NCBI GenBank assembly: GCA_964396185.1
Contig: CAYNEI010000007.1
Location: 21,521 to 85,520 of the forward strand
Direction of reading: 5' to 3'
Source of the DNA: CAYNEI01 sp964396185
GTDB lineage: Archaea > Thermoplasmatota > SW-10-69-26
Length of the DNA stretch: 64,000 nucleotides
Positions within the stretch are counted from its first letter, which is position 1, and every line of letters starts with the position of its first letter. Both the position numbers and the translations under genes were made by a program. Of this stretch, positions 34,295 to 42,798 are shown piece after piece. The notes beneath the pieces are model-generated. The model ran no database searches. It was not told where the DNA came from and was given only the letters and a program-made list of their open reading frames with translations.

Positions 34295-35364
34295 CTCTCA
34301 CCGACCCCCATGATGCCCTGGGGCCGGAAGAGCAGGGTGAGGATGAGGATGGCGAAGCCGACGGCCAGCTTGTAGCCTGGATCGATCCAGAGGGTCGAGA
34401 CCTCTTGGGTCACGCCGATGAGCACGCCGCCAAGCATGGCGCCCGTGGCCGAGCCAACGCCGCCCAGGATCACCGCGGCGAACAGGGAGAGCAGGGTGAA
34501 CCAGCCCAGGTTGACGTGCAGTGTGGTCTTCATGGCGAGCAGGGCTCCGGCCAGGCCGGCCAGGATGCCGCCAAGGATCCAGACGTACGTGATGACCCGT
34601 TCGATGTCGATGCCCGAGACACGGGCCAGCTCCGGGTTGTCGGACAGCGCCCGCATGGCCTTGCCGGTGCGCGTGTAGGTCAGCACCGCGTGAGTGGCGG
34701 TCACCGCGGCCACGGTGGTGGCCAGCACCCAGAGGTCCACGGCGTTGATGCGCAGCCCGGTGAGCCCGATGGCGTCCAAGGCAGAGACCAGGCTGGCCAC
34801 CTGGCGGGGGCTCTCCTGGAAGAACGTCTCCAGGGATCCGCCGAAGATCATCTGGAGCACGCTTCGCAGCATGAAGGCTACCCCGATGCTCACGATCATG
34901 AGGGTGAGCAGGTTGGCCCGCTGATCGCGCAAGCGCTTCCAGAGGACGCGGTCCAGGGCGATGGAGAACACGGTCACGAGACCAGCGGCCACCACGAGCC
35001 CGTTGAGGATGGCGGCATGGATCGAGGTGGATGCGAGGTCGAAGAGCAGCGCGCCTGCCGTGGCCACGAAGGCGGCGGCTACCACGAGGATGTCGGTGGG
35101 GGTCTCCCGGACGGGTCCGAACACGAGCACGAGACCCGTGATCGCGACCACGACCATCATGGCGGTCCCCATGTGGATGGCGGTGAGCCCGATGCCCCCG
35201 GCCACGACGATCCAGGCTGCGAACGCGCCCGTCGTCAACAAGTCGCCGTGGGAGAAGTTGACCAGGCGCAGGATGCTGTACACCAGCGTCAAGCCGACCG
35301 CGCCGAGGGCATAGATGCTCCCGACGAGCAAGCCGTTGAACACGAGCTGGGTGACGTCTGCCAT
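34291..35364 (-). CDS. livH: Branched-chain amino acid ABC transporter permease LivH
   Basis: 357 aa integral membrane protein. LivH features: NGLLVGSIYALGAVGLTLVY, LRLVNFSHGDLL, TGKAMRALSDNPELARVSGI and LGGVGSATGAMLGG. First gene of the livHMGF operon. An insertion around residues 60-120 adds extra hydrophobic segments compared with the usual ~290-aa protein. The short region upstream (35365-35456) also holds the divergent M20 peptidase promoter. Confidence 0.94.
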   Translation of the reverse strand: MADVTQLVFNGLLVGSIYALGAVGLTLVYSILRLVNFSHGDLLTTGAFAAWIVVAGGIGLTAIHMGTAMMVVVAITGLVLVFGPVRETPTDILVVAAAFVATAGALLFDLASTSIHAAILNGLVVAAGLVTVFSIALDRVLWKRLRDQRANLLTLMIVSIGVAFMLRSVLQMIFGGSLETFFQESPRQVASLVSALDAIGLTGLRINAVDLWVLATTVAAVTATHAVLTYTRTGKAMRALSDNPELARVSGIDIERVITYVWILGGILAGLAGALLAMKTTLHVNLGWFTLLSLFAAVILGGVGSATGAMLGGVLIGVTQEVSTLWIDPGYKLAVGFAILILTLLFRPQGIMGVGER

Positions 35365-35456
35365 TCGCTAGCCCTTCCCGCCGGCCCACGTGCCCGGACC
35401 GGTGCGCGGGCCAAGGTTGGGACAGCTTATGTACGTCCCGTTCTTCGTCGAACAGC

Positions 35457-36521
35457 GTGGACGTCCAAGCCCTGGCCGAGGCGCTCGTGGCCACCGAACC
35501 ACCCAGCCACGCCCTCGAGGTGGCCGCCGACGCGTTAGCCAGCCAAGGCTTCGAGTTCGAGCAGGCCAGCGATCCTGCCCCGCACGTCATCGCTCGGCGC
35601 GGAGCCGGAGGTGTCGTGCTCTCCGGGCATGTGGACGTGGTGCCCGCTCGCGAGGGCTGGGCGCGTGAGCCGTTCGGCGCCACCTTCGAGGAGGACGTGC
35701 TCACGGCACGCGGCGCCTCGGACATGCGCGGCCCGGTGGCCTGCATGCTGGCCGCGGCAGCCGCCACGAGCGAGCCTTGCACCGTGGTGTTGACCAGCGA
35801 CGAGGAGGTGACCATGGACACAGCCCGCCACCTCGTAGCCACCGAGGCCCTTGGGGAACCCCCGCTGATCGTGGTGGGGGAGCCCACGGGGCTCGAGGTG
35901 GCCAGCGCGAGCAAGGGGGTGCTCTGGGTCCAAGTCGAGCTCACAGGTGCGCGCGCCCATGGCTCGGCTTCCAGGGACGAGAGCGGCCCCTCGGCACCGG
36001 AGCGTTTGCTCGGCCTGCTTGATGGGCTCGACGGCGCGCCGATCCGCTTGGAGCACCCGGAGCTGGGCCCGGCCACCCTGCGCGTGACCGGCATGGAGAG
36101 CGAGCCGACCCCGTTCAACGCGTTGGCCGGCTGGGCCAAGGCCCGGATCGACTGCCGGTTCCCACCGCCTGCGTCCAGCGAGGACGTCGAGCGGTCCGTG
36201 CGCAGCAAGCTCACCCTGCCCCTGGAGGGCGTCGAGCTCACGGTGCACAAGCGCGAGCCGGCCTTCCTGGTCGACGATGCTGTGGCTGACGAGGTGGTGG
36301 CCGCCTTGGATGGGGTGGGTGTGGCAAGCCGGCGCACCGTGGTCTCGTTCGCCAGCGAGGCCGGGCACTACCAGGCCATGGCGCCCACGGTCATCTGTGG
36401 GCCTGGCTCCATCGACCGTGCGCACAAGCCAGACGAGTTCATCCGCGCCAGCGAGCTGGAGGCGGGAGAGCGCGCCTATGCAGGCCTTATCCAGGCCTTC
36501 GCAGATCCCACACGATCTTGA
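35457..36521 (+). CDS. M20-family metallopeptidase (ArgE/DapE/LysK-like)
   Basis: 354 aa from GTG 35457, 25 nt after TATA cttatgta (~35431). Zinc ligands: SGHVDVVPA (His, Asp), GASDMRG (Asp), TSDEEVTMD (Glu-Glu) and GEPTGLE; the distal His is in GSIDRAHKPDEFI. A dimerisation domain starts near ARAHGSAS. Substrates in the family include acetylornithine, succinyl-diaminopimelate, LysW-linked lysine and dipeptides. No arginine or lysine pathway neighbours decide between them. The last 35 bases overlap the convergent secreted-protein gene. Confidence 0.85.
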   Translation: MDVQALAEALVATEPPSHALEVAADALASQGFEFEQASDPAPHVIARRGAGGVVLSGHVDVVPAREGWAREPFGATFEEDVLTARGASDMRGPVACMLAAAAATSEPCTVVLTSDEEVTMDTARHLVATEALGEPPLIVVGEPTGLEVASASKGVLWVQVELTGARAHGSASRDESGPSAPERLLGLLDGLDGAPIRLEHPELGPATLRVTGMESEPTPFNALAGWAKARIDCRFPPPASSEDVERSVRSKLTLPLEGVELTVHKREPAFLVDDAVADEVVAALDGVGVASRRTVVSFASEAGHYQAMAPTVICGPGSIDRAHKPDEFIRASELEAGERAYAGLIQAFADPTRS

Positions 36522-37347
36522 CCAGGCTGGCAGCCGCGATGGCCAGCGCCGCGATCATCGTCCCCATGGCCACGGAGCGCTTCGTCTCCGGATCCATCTG
36601 ATCGAAGGCGAGCGCCGAGATGCCGTCTCGATCCTCGTCCAAGGGCTCGTCGACGGCCAGCGGGAGCACCAGGCCCGTAGGGTGGTCCTGGCCGGTGTGA
36701 ACGTTGAACCCAGGCTGCATGACCCGGTCCTCGCCCGCGGCGGCTTGGTGGATGGTGATGTCCACGCGGAGGCCTTGCCCGGCGCGGAGCACGTTCTCGG
36801 GGACATCGAAGGTCAGGGTGTATGTCTGGACCTGAGCGCCGATGGGGTCCGGGAGGGAGACCAGGTCGTGGGTCTCGGCGGCCTGGGCGACCACGCGCTC
36901 CCCGAAACGGAGCTCGGCGCTCACGGTGACGGCGGGCACGACCCCGTAGTCGGCATCAACCGGGGGCTCCCCTGCGGCCGTGGGCCACGGGGTCTCGTCT
37001 GCGCTGAGGAAGAACGTGAGCACGGCCGGGCGTTGGGTGTCGAGGGCCACATCACCGAAGGGTCCCGGGCTGCCATCGGGGTTGATCAGCGTGTAGGTGA
37101 ACTGCGGCAGCGTACCGGCGCTCTCGATCCCGGGCACCGCTGGTCCCTGGCTGAGATCCGGCTCGCCATCGGGGTAGAGCGGCGTGAGCACGATGGGAGC
37201 CTCCATCGCCTCGGCGATGTTGGCCGGCCAGTGGGCGAAGAGCTCTAAGCTGGCGCCCGTGGCTTGGCTGGTGGCGGGTGGGGCCATCAGCGGCAGCGAG
37301 AGGGTCGCGATCAACCCCAGGACCAACCAGCCACGCCTGCTCGGCAT
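36487..37347 (-). CDS. Exported protein with C-terminal membrane anchor, unknown function
   Basis: 286 aa from ATG 37347; TATA (ctttaaac ~37369) lies ~22 nt upstream. A signal peptide (LVLGLIATLSLPLMAPPATS) is followed by a ~210-aa beta-rich extracellular domain with no motif I recognise. A C-terminal helix (MGTMIAALAIAAASLVKIVW) with a short basic tail follows. The anchor lacks the PGF-like tripeptide of archaeosortase substrates, so it is likely a plain type-I membrane protein. Its 3' end overlaps the M20 gene. Confidence 0.7.
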   Translation of the reverse strand: MPSRRGWLVLGLIATLSLPLMAPPATSQATGASLELFAHWPANIAEAMEAPIVLTPLYPDGEPDLSQGPAVPGIESAGTLPQFTYTLINPDGSPGPFGDVALDTQRPAVLTFFLSADETPWPTAAGEPPVDADYGVVPAVTVSAELRFGERVVAQAAETHDLVSLPDPIGAQVQTYTLTFDVPENVLRAGQGLRVDITIHQAAAGEDRVMQPGFNVHTGQDHPTGLVLPLAVDEPLDEDRDGISALAFDQMDPETKRSVAMGTMIAALAIAAASLVKIVWDLRRPG

Positions 37348-37438
37348 CACCTCCTGGTCCTCGACAGGGTTTAAAGGGGGTCTTGTGCAACCGTTCTCCA
37401 GGGGACCGGTTTTTGAGGGGGACCCTCCTTGCGGGAGC

Positions 37439-38380
37439 GTGGACCCCCTGGCGATCAGCCTACCCCTCACCCGGGAGCTCCTGTTGCTTGGAGCCCTGGC
37501 GCTCGTCGTCATGGGCCTGCTGGCCACCGGTGCCTGGCGGGTCTCCAAGCGGGCCAGAGACCTTCACGGACAGCACATGGGCCTGCTGGACCACTTGAGA
37601 GAGCTTCGGTTCCGGGTGCTGGCCTCCCTGGCCGCCGTCGGAGGGTTCGCGGTCGCACTGTTCAGCTTCGATGCGCGCCCCACCACCCTGTACGGCGTGC
37701 CCGCCTGGACCCCGATCCCGTCGGTCCAGGACAGCATGGCCTCCCGGCTCGTGCGAGTCCTGCTGGAGTTCGCCGTGCCCAGCGGGGTCGAGGTCACGGT
37801 GCTCACCGCCAGCGAGCCCATCATGACGATCTTCCAGGCGGCCATCATCGGTGCGCTCCTTCTCGCCTCGCCGGTGGTGGCCTACCAAACCGCTGCCTTC
37901 GTAGCCCCGGCCTTGCATGCCAACGAGCTACGCACGATCGCCTGGCTCACCCCCATCGCGCTGGTCCTCTTCCTCGGCGGCGTGCTTTTCGGGATCTTCG
38001 TCATGGTGCCTGTCACCCTCTCCACCCTCTACGCCTACGCAGCGCCCCTGGGCGCCTCGGCCATCGCGCGGCCCCAGGACATCCTCGCCTTCGTGCTCTT
38101 CGCCACCCTGCTCTTTGGCATCGCCTTCCAGCTGCCCTTGGTCATGGGGGGCCTGGCCCGCGCAGGCGTGCTCTCACCCAAGGTGATGGGCAAGCACTGG
38201 AGAGGCGTCGTGGTCAGCGTGCTCATCATCGGGGCCATCGCCACGGACCCGAACCCGCTTACCCAGCTCCTGGTGGCCGGCCCCCTGCTGGTGCTCTACC
38301 TGGGGGGCTTAGCGGTGGCGCGCCTGGCCTGGCGGAAACGCGAGGCTGCCCAACTCGATGCTGAGTCGACAAGTCGATGA
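37439..38380 (+). CDS. tatC: Twin-arginine translocase subunit TatC
   Basis: 313 aa from GTG 37439, ~28 nt after a ggtttttgag box. TatC binds twin-arginine signal peptides. The cytoplasmic GLLDHLRELRFRVL motif, PVVAYQ segment, FGIAFQLPLVMGGLARAGV and a terminal helix pair are present. An extra N-terminal hydrophobic helix (TRELLLLGALALVVMGLL) precedes the usual start of the family. Its stop overlaps the next open frame, an exported PKD protein, so the two may be coupled. Confidence 0.9.
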   Translation: MDPLAISLPLTRELLLLGALALVVMGLLATGAWRVSKRARDLHGQHMGLLDHLRELRFRVLASLAAVGGFAVALFSFDARPTTLYGVPAWTPIPSVQDSMASRLVRVLLEFAVPSGVEVTVLTASEPIMTIFQAAIIGALLLASPVVAYQTAAFVAPALHANELRTIAWLTPIALVLFLGGVLFGIFVMVPVTLSTLYAYAAPLGASAIARPQDILAFVLFATLLFGIAFQLPLVMGGLARAGVLSPKVMGKHWRGVVVSVLIIGAIATDPNPLTQLLVAGPLLVLYLGGLAVARLAWRKREAAQLDAESTSR

Positions 38381-38424
38381 TGATACGACAAGCTTCTCGT
38401 AGGGGCGCGTTCCTGGCTGGGCCG

Positions 38425-39363
38425 ATGCGCCCGCGCACATGGCTGCTGATCGCCTTGGCCGCGCTGCTCGTGCTCCCGCTCCCGTCAGCGGTAGCACAGG
38501 ACGTGGGGCTCCAGTTGCTGGATGCCCCCTCGGTGATCGTGGCCAACGATCCGGCCAACATGACCGCCCAGAACCCCGACCCGGACCACCCCTTCAGCGC
38601 CCAGGCGCGCGTCACCAACGACGGGACCGAGCGCCGGGTCACCCTGTTCGCCATCTCCTACATGGACCGATCCATCCAGGGCTGCCCAGAGGACGACTCG
38701 GCCATCGTGGTCTCCATGGTGACCAAGAACCTCGCCCTGGATCCCAACGAGCAACGCACGGTTGGCGGCTCCGCGGCCCACGAGTCGGGCCAGTCCGAGG
38801 CGTTCTGGCCCATGGCGGTGAGCCGGGCCTACCACGACCCGCGCACCAACGAGACCAAGACGTTCGAGCAAGGCGAGCACGCGTTCTGCATCACCGTGCG
38901 CGTGAGCAGCAACGATCCCGCGTGCGATGCCCCCGAGGGCCAAACCTGTACGCTGGCCCGTGACCACTGGCGCGCCTTCGTGCGCCACACGAACCAGGCC
39001 CCGGTGATCGAGCAGGCCTCAGCCACGCCGGGGGAGCCGCGCGCGGGCCAGCCAGTGGTGCTACGCGCCCAGGCCAGCGACGGCGACACCGTGCCGTCCC
39101 CGGACACCCTGGTCTACAGGTGGGATCTGGGACGGGAGGAGAAGACCGGAAGCGTCGTCCAGCACACCTTCCACACCGGCGGCGCGCAAAGCGTGACGTT
39201 GCGGGTCAGCGACGGGTTCGACACGGTGGAGCGCACGCTCACCCTCCAGATCGGCGGATCCGGGAGCACGGACGGGGAGCGCGCGCCCAGCCCGGGACCA
39301 GGTGCTCTGGCCGCGGTGCTCGCAGGCCTCGTGGTGGCCCTGGCCGCCCAGCGGCGCAAGTGA
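38425..39363 (+). CDS. Exported PKD-domain protein with PGF-CTERM-like sorting tail
   Basis: 312 aa from ATG 38425, which starts a clean signal peptide (MRPRTWLLIALAALLVLPLP). In-frame ATGs at 38377 and 38380 overlap the tatC stop and are alternatives. A beta-rich domain with two Cys pairs (~30-200) is followed by a PKD-like domain (SATPGEPRAGQPVVLRAQ, YRWDLG, TLRVSDGFDTVERTLTLQI). The tail is a linker, SPGPGALAAVLAG, a hydrophobic helix and RRK, which resembles archaeosortase A substrates. It is probably lipid-anchored after cleavage by the ArtA at 46 kb. Confidence 0.75.
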   Translation: MRPRTWLLIALAALLVLPLPSAVAQDVGLQLLDAPSVIVANDPANMTAQNPDPDHPFSAQARVTNDGTERRVTLFAISYMDRSIQGCPEDDSAIVVSMVTKNLALDPNEQRTVGGSAAHESGQSEAFWPMAVSRAYHDPRTNETKTFEQGEHAFCITVRVSSNDPACDAPEGQTCTLARDHWRAFVRHTNQAPVIEQASATPGEPRAGQPVVLRAQASDGDTVPSPDTLVYRWDLGREEKTGSVVQHTFHTGGAQSVTLRVSDGFDTVERTLTLQIGGSGSTDGERAPSPGPGALAAVLAGLVVALAAQRRK

Positions 39364-39422
39364 CCAACCGGTGTCAACATACGCTTAAGTACCCAGAGCC
39401 TCGCTGGGGACCGAGGCTCACG

Positions 39423-40976
39423 ATGCGCTGGATCCCCGCTGTTGTTGTGTTCGCCATGCTGCTCTCCGCTGTGCCGGTCACGGCTGATGCGGGTCCGCGC
39501 GTCGTCGTCACCCACGATGTGGCCGAGGACGGTCACACCTACGTGGGCAACCTCAACCACTTCGGCTTCCTGATCCAAGGCGACGACGGCGCCCCCGCGT
39601 TCCACAACAACGCCGTGCTCGAGGTCGAGCTCAACGGCGAGTTGCTCTACCGCACGACCCCGGACAGCGGCCACGACTACGACGGCCTGGACACGCTGCA
39701 AGTCAGCTTCCCCCGGCCCGGGAACTACACCGTCACAGCGCGCGTCCCCACCAACGGCGGCGAGCTCGTGGACACCTTCAACGGAACCGTCCACGCCCAA
39801 GAGAGCCACCCAGCCAACCTAGCCATCGACGGGCCAAGCCAAGCCACCCAGGGCGTGGCCACCACCTGGAGCTACGAGCTGCGCGGTGAGGATGGAGCGC
39901 GCCTCAACCACACGGACATCCTGGTCCAAGTGCTCGATCCGGACCCACGTCGAGAGCTGTTCAGGATCCACACCCACACCCACACGGAAGCCCAGCAGCT
40001 CACTTACGCCTTCCAGCAGCCCGGCTCCTACGAGATCCTGTGGACTGCCTACCAAGCCTTCCCCACCAAGTCCTCCATGGCCATCCAACCCGTCACCGAG
40101 ACCCGCACCATCGAGGTCGAGGGCGCTCCGGCCAACACGGTGCCCCCCACGCCGGCCACAAACCGACCCCTGGAGAACCGCGTGGAGCAAAGCGCATCGG
40201 GCCCCTACGAGCTATGGGCCGCCTTCGACCCGTACACGAGCATCGGCACCATGGGGCGCATCCAGCTCCCCACCGTGGTCACCAGCGCCGAGACCGGCGA
40301 CCCCGTGGCCCACGTGGACTTCGAGGCTGAGATCGCCGGACCCACCGGACAGCTGCTCTTCCAGAGCGACACCCTCCACGAGTACGACGGCGTGCTCGAG
40401 CTCACCACCACGCACCCGACCCCAGGCGACTACACCCTCACCGTGACCGCCGAGAAGGGGGACTGGAGCGAGACGATCACCCGCACCTACTCCGTGCTCC
40501 CACCCGTGGTCCCCCTGGCTGCCGGCCCCATCTTCGCCACGCTCACCGGGCTCGACACGCTGGCCGAACAGGGCAGCGGGGAGCTCACCGTCCACCTACG
40601 CGACGCTGCCGGCAAGCCCTACATGCACAGCGAGGTACAGCTCACCATCCGCTCGCTGGACACGGGCATCCCTCTCATCGACCACAAGCTCCACACGCAC
40701 GCCTCCGGTGATTTCCCTGTCGAGGCGAGCCTGGAGCCTGGAAGCTACGAGGTGGAGCTCGATCCCACGGGCCTCGAGCCCAGCCCCACGCCATCCTTCT
40801 ACGGATCTGAGATGGGCAGCCAGCCGATCTACGCGCTAGACGTGCAAGGGCTCGATGAAGCTCTGGACCCGCTGGACACATCCGAAGAGGAGGCATCGCC
40901 CGACGAGACGCCAGGCCTAGGCCTCTTGGTTGTCGTGTTGGTGCTCACCGGTGCAGCCATGCGCCGACGGTGGTGA
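39423..40976 (+). CDS. Exported multi-domain beta protein with PGF-CTERM-like sorting tail
   Basis: 517 aa. ATG 39423 follows a cgcttaagtac box by ~35 nt and starts the signal peptide MRWIPAVVVFAMLLSAVPVT. The body shows four or so Ig-like or CARDB-like beta domains of ~100 aa, several with PGxYxVxxxV strands. Putative N-glycosylation sites are common. The C-terminus is acidic linker, TPGLGLLVVVLVLTG, then AMRRRW: a tripartite PGF-CTERM-like signal. It is likely a surface protein processed by archaeosortase A. No ligand can be inferred. Confidence 0.75.
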   Translation: MRWIPAVVVFAMLLSAVPVTADAGPRVVVTHDVAEDGHTYVGNLNHFGFLIQGDDGAPAFHNNAVLEVELNGELLYRTTPDSGHDYDGLDTLQVSFPRPGNYTVTARVPTNGGELVDTFNGTVHAQESHPANLAIDGPSQATQGVATTWSYELRGEDGARLNHTDILVQVLDPDPRRELFRIHTHTHTEAQQLTYAFQQPGSYEILWTAYQAFPTKSSMAIQPVTETRTIEVEGAPANTVPPTPATNRPLENRVEQSASGPYELWAAFDPYTSIGTMGRIQLPTVVTSAETGDPVAHVDFEAEIAGPTGQLLFQSDTLHEYDGVLELTTTHPTPGDYTLTVTAEKGDWSETITRTYSVLPPVVPLAAGPIFATLTGLDTLAEQGSGELTVHLRDAAGKPYMHSEVQLTIRSLDTGIPLIDHKLHTHASGDFPVEASLEPGSYEVELDPTGLEPSPTPSFYGSEMGSQPIYALDVQGLDEALDPLDTSEEEASPDETPGLGLLVVVLVLTGAAMRRRW

Positions 40977-41356
40977 CGCGACCCTCAGTCCGGCAGGATC
41001 GGAGACCAACATCCTCGAGATGGCATCGGGTGCCAGCGTCCAGGCGGATGACGAACACACAGGGAGCACAGGGTAGCACAGGGTAGCACAGGGGCCACCG
41101 GGACCCAACCGCCGGCCGACCAGAACCCAAGCGGTCTTCAGACCCGGGGCCAATCCTCTCTGCGCTGTGTTCTCTGTGCTACTCTGTGACCTCTGTGTCG
41201 GTCATCAGCGCTACCCAGCTCCCGAACAGCCATCCCTCAGGGGACGGGGACGGACCCGCGAGTCGAGCCTTCGTGCTGAGAGGGCCTTCGTTCAGCGCTT
41301 GGTGCCTTCGTGGTTGGGCGATCACGAAGGCGGGAAGGATGGCTCGGGAACCGCGC
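40977..41356. other. Intergenic region with inverted ACACAGGG repeats
   Basis: 380 bp with no supported gene. Left arm 41055-41093 contains tandem AGCACAGGGT units. Right arm 41165-41199 (CTGTGTTCTCTGTGCTACTC...) is its imperfect inverted copy, so a long hairpin with a ~70-nt loop is possible. The element resembles those at 8.9-9.1 and 26.8-27.1 kb. Confidence 0.65.
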
Positions 41357-41593
41357 TCAGTTCCTCGAGGCCGGCGGGATGTCGCGGTGGAGGCGATCAG
41401 CTTCCTGCTCGGCCAGCAGCTCGAAGAACTCTTTGTAGCCGTTGAGCTCGGAGCTGGGGACACGGGAGAGGTCCGGGATCTGCTTGAGGTGCTCCTCGCA
41501 GAACTCCAGGAACCGCTCCACCTGCCAGTCGGCCAGGTAGACGCGTGCTTCCAAGTACTCGCGCTCGTCCGGGATCGAGGGGGTGTCGTCCAT
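41357..41593 (-). CDS. Small acidic protein of unknown function
   Basis: 78 aa, mostly helical and acidic (REYLEARVYLADWQVERFLE, FCEEHLKQIPDLSRV). ATG 41593 has the SD-like aaggtga upstream and a TATA-like ggttaaacc near 41653. It lies downstream of the RnfC-like gene on the same strand but with its own promoter. Not recognised. Confidence 0.5.
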   Translation of the reverse strand: MDDTPSIPDEREYLEARVYLADWQVERFLEFCEEHLKQIPDLSRVPSSELNGYKEFFELLAEQEADRLHRDIPPASRN

Positions 41594-41686
41594 CAGTCGT
41601 CGTCACCTTCGGGTCCCAGAAGTGGGACGACCTCCCCAAACGGGCTTGAGGTTTAACCGTTACGCAACCACCTTCGTAGCGGGCAG

Positions 41687-42748
41687 TCAGCGTACGATCT
41701 CGACGTAGGCGTCCGTGATGGCCTCGATGGTCCCCGGGATCGACGCGTGGATGGCCACCGAGAGGCTGCCTGGACGGGCGTGGCCGAGGGTGTCCCCGAT
41801 CTCCACGCTCTCGCCCTCCTCGACGCAGAGCTTGGCTTGATCGCCGAACGGCACATCGCGCGGCACACGGACGCGCGGGACCTCTGCCTCGACGTTGACG
41901 ATCTCGTCGGCCGCCCACGGGACATCGATGCTGTTGTGCTCGTAGTCCGGGTGCGGGTAGTAGCGGTTCTTGGGCTGGCTGTGGCTCGGGTCGGCGACGA
42001 GCCAGCCGTTGGTCGTCTTGCTGACCGGCACCGGGTCGGCCTCCCCGATGGGATCTGCGACCTTGTCCGAGAGGATGGGTCCGCCATCCCAGAGCTGGAA
42101 GTCCGCGACGTCGGCTGGATCGGTGCCGTGGATCTCCAGCAGATCGGTGAACAGGGTCCCGACGGGGGCTTCGTAGACCGTCAAGGGATCGACCTCTCCG
42201 TAGAGGTGGAGGAACTTCGTCGTGACCGGGTGGGCTTGGAAGATTGCCCGGTACATGTTCCAGAGCGTCTCGACGTTGTTGACCACGATGCCGTGGTCGC
42301 TTGGGAGATCCGAGGCGGGGATCTCCATGCCGAGCAGCACCTTGCACAACGCGCGCTCCTGGCCGTACTTGTACTTGGAGTCGAAGTACCCGATGCTGAA
42401 GTTGCCAAGGTCCTTGGCCAGCTCTTCGAGCTCGGTCATGTACGGCTTGGCGACGTCTTCGGCCCCGATGATCGTGGTGTCGATGCTGAACGTCTGGTCC
42501 AGCCAATCGAAGATGTCGATTAGCGCCTCGGGCTCATCCCGGAGCAGGAGCTTGTCCGCGTAGTAGCCGGGTTCGGACTCAGCAGCGTTGACCACCATGG
42601 TCCTGGGCGGGGTTTGGTACTTGACGTACGTGGGGAAGCCAGCGCCTCCGGCTCCCACGATCCCGCTCTCTCGCATCAGGCCGACAGCGTCGTCAGGTGA
42701 GAACGTGACCGGGACCTCTTTGTCCCCAAGGATGGCGGTGTGAGGCAT
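41687..42748 (-). CDS. RnfC/NuoF-like flavoprotein lacking Fe-S cysteines
   Basis: 353 aa. The FMN/NADH-binding core of RnfC and complex I 51-kDa proteins is visible: GIVGAGGAGFPTYVK, NAAESEPGYYADKLLLRDEP, IIGAEDVAKPY and VNNVETLWNMYRA. The SLBB-type segment (VYEAPVGTLFTDLLE) follows. A C-terminal barrel (VPFGDQAKLCVEEGESVEIG, SIPGTIEAITD) resembles the RnfC hammerhead, normally N-terminal. Only two Cys are present, so no [4Fe-4S] site is evident. ATG 42748 suits a TATA-like box near 42778; ATG 42793 is further upstream. Possibly a flavin-dependent oxidoreductase; partner unknown. Confidence 0.72.
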   Translation of the reverse strand: MPHTAILGDKEVPVTFSPDDAVGLMRESGIVGAGGAGFPTYVKYQTPPRTMVVNAAESEPGYYADKLLLRDEPEALIDIFDWLDQTFSIDTTIIGAEDVAKPYMTELEELAKDLGNFSIGYFDSKYKYGQERALCKVLLGMEIPASDLPSDHGIVVNNVETLWNMYRAIFQAHPVTTKFLHLYGEVDPLTVYEAPVGTLFTDLLEIHGTDPADVADFQLWDGGPILSDKVADPIGEADPVPVSKTTNGWLVADPSHSQPKNRYYPHPDYEHNSIDVPWAADEIVNVEAEVPRVRVPRDVPFGDQAKLCVEEGESVEIGDTLGHARPGSLSVAIHASIPGTIEAITDAYVEIVR

Positions 42749-42798
42749 AGCATGGGAATGGGTCGCATGCTCTTGAGTGTTACCAAGGCGCACAGCCC

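Noticed and set aside
34298..36337. A 679-codon open frame on the minus strand reaching from livH into the M20 peptidase gene.
   Set aside because: It overlaps two well-supported genes, has Arg/Pro/His-rich composition typical of shifted frames in GC-rich DNA, and shows no family motif.
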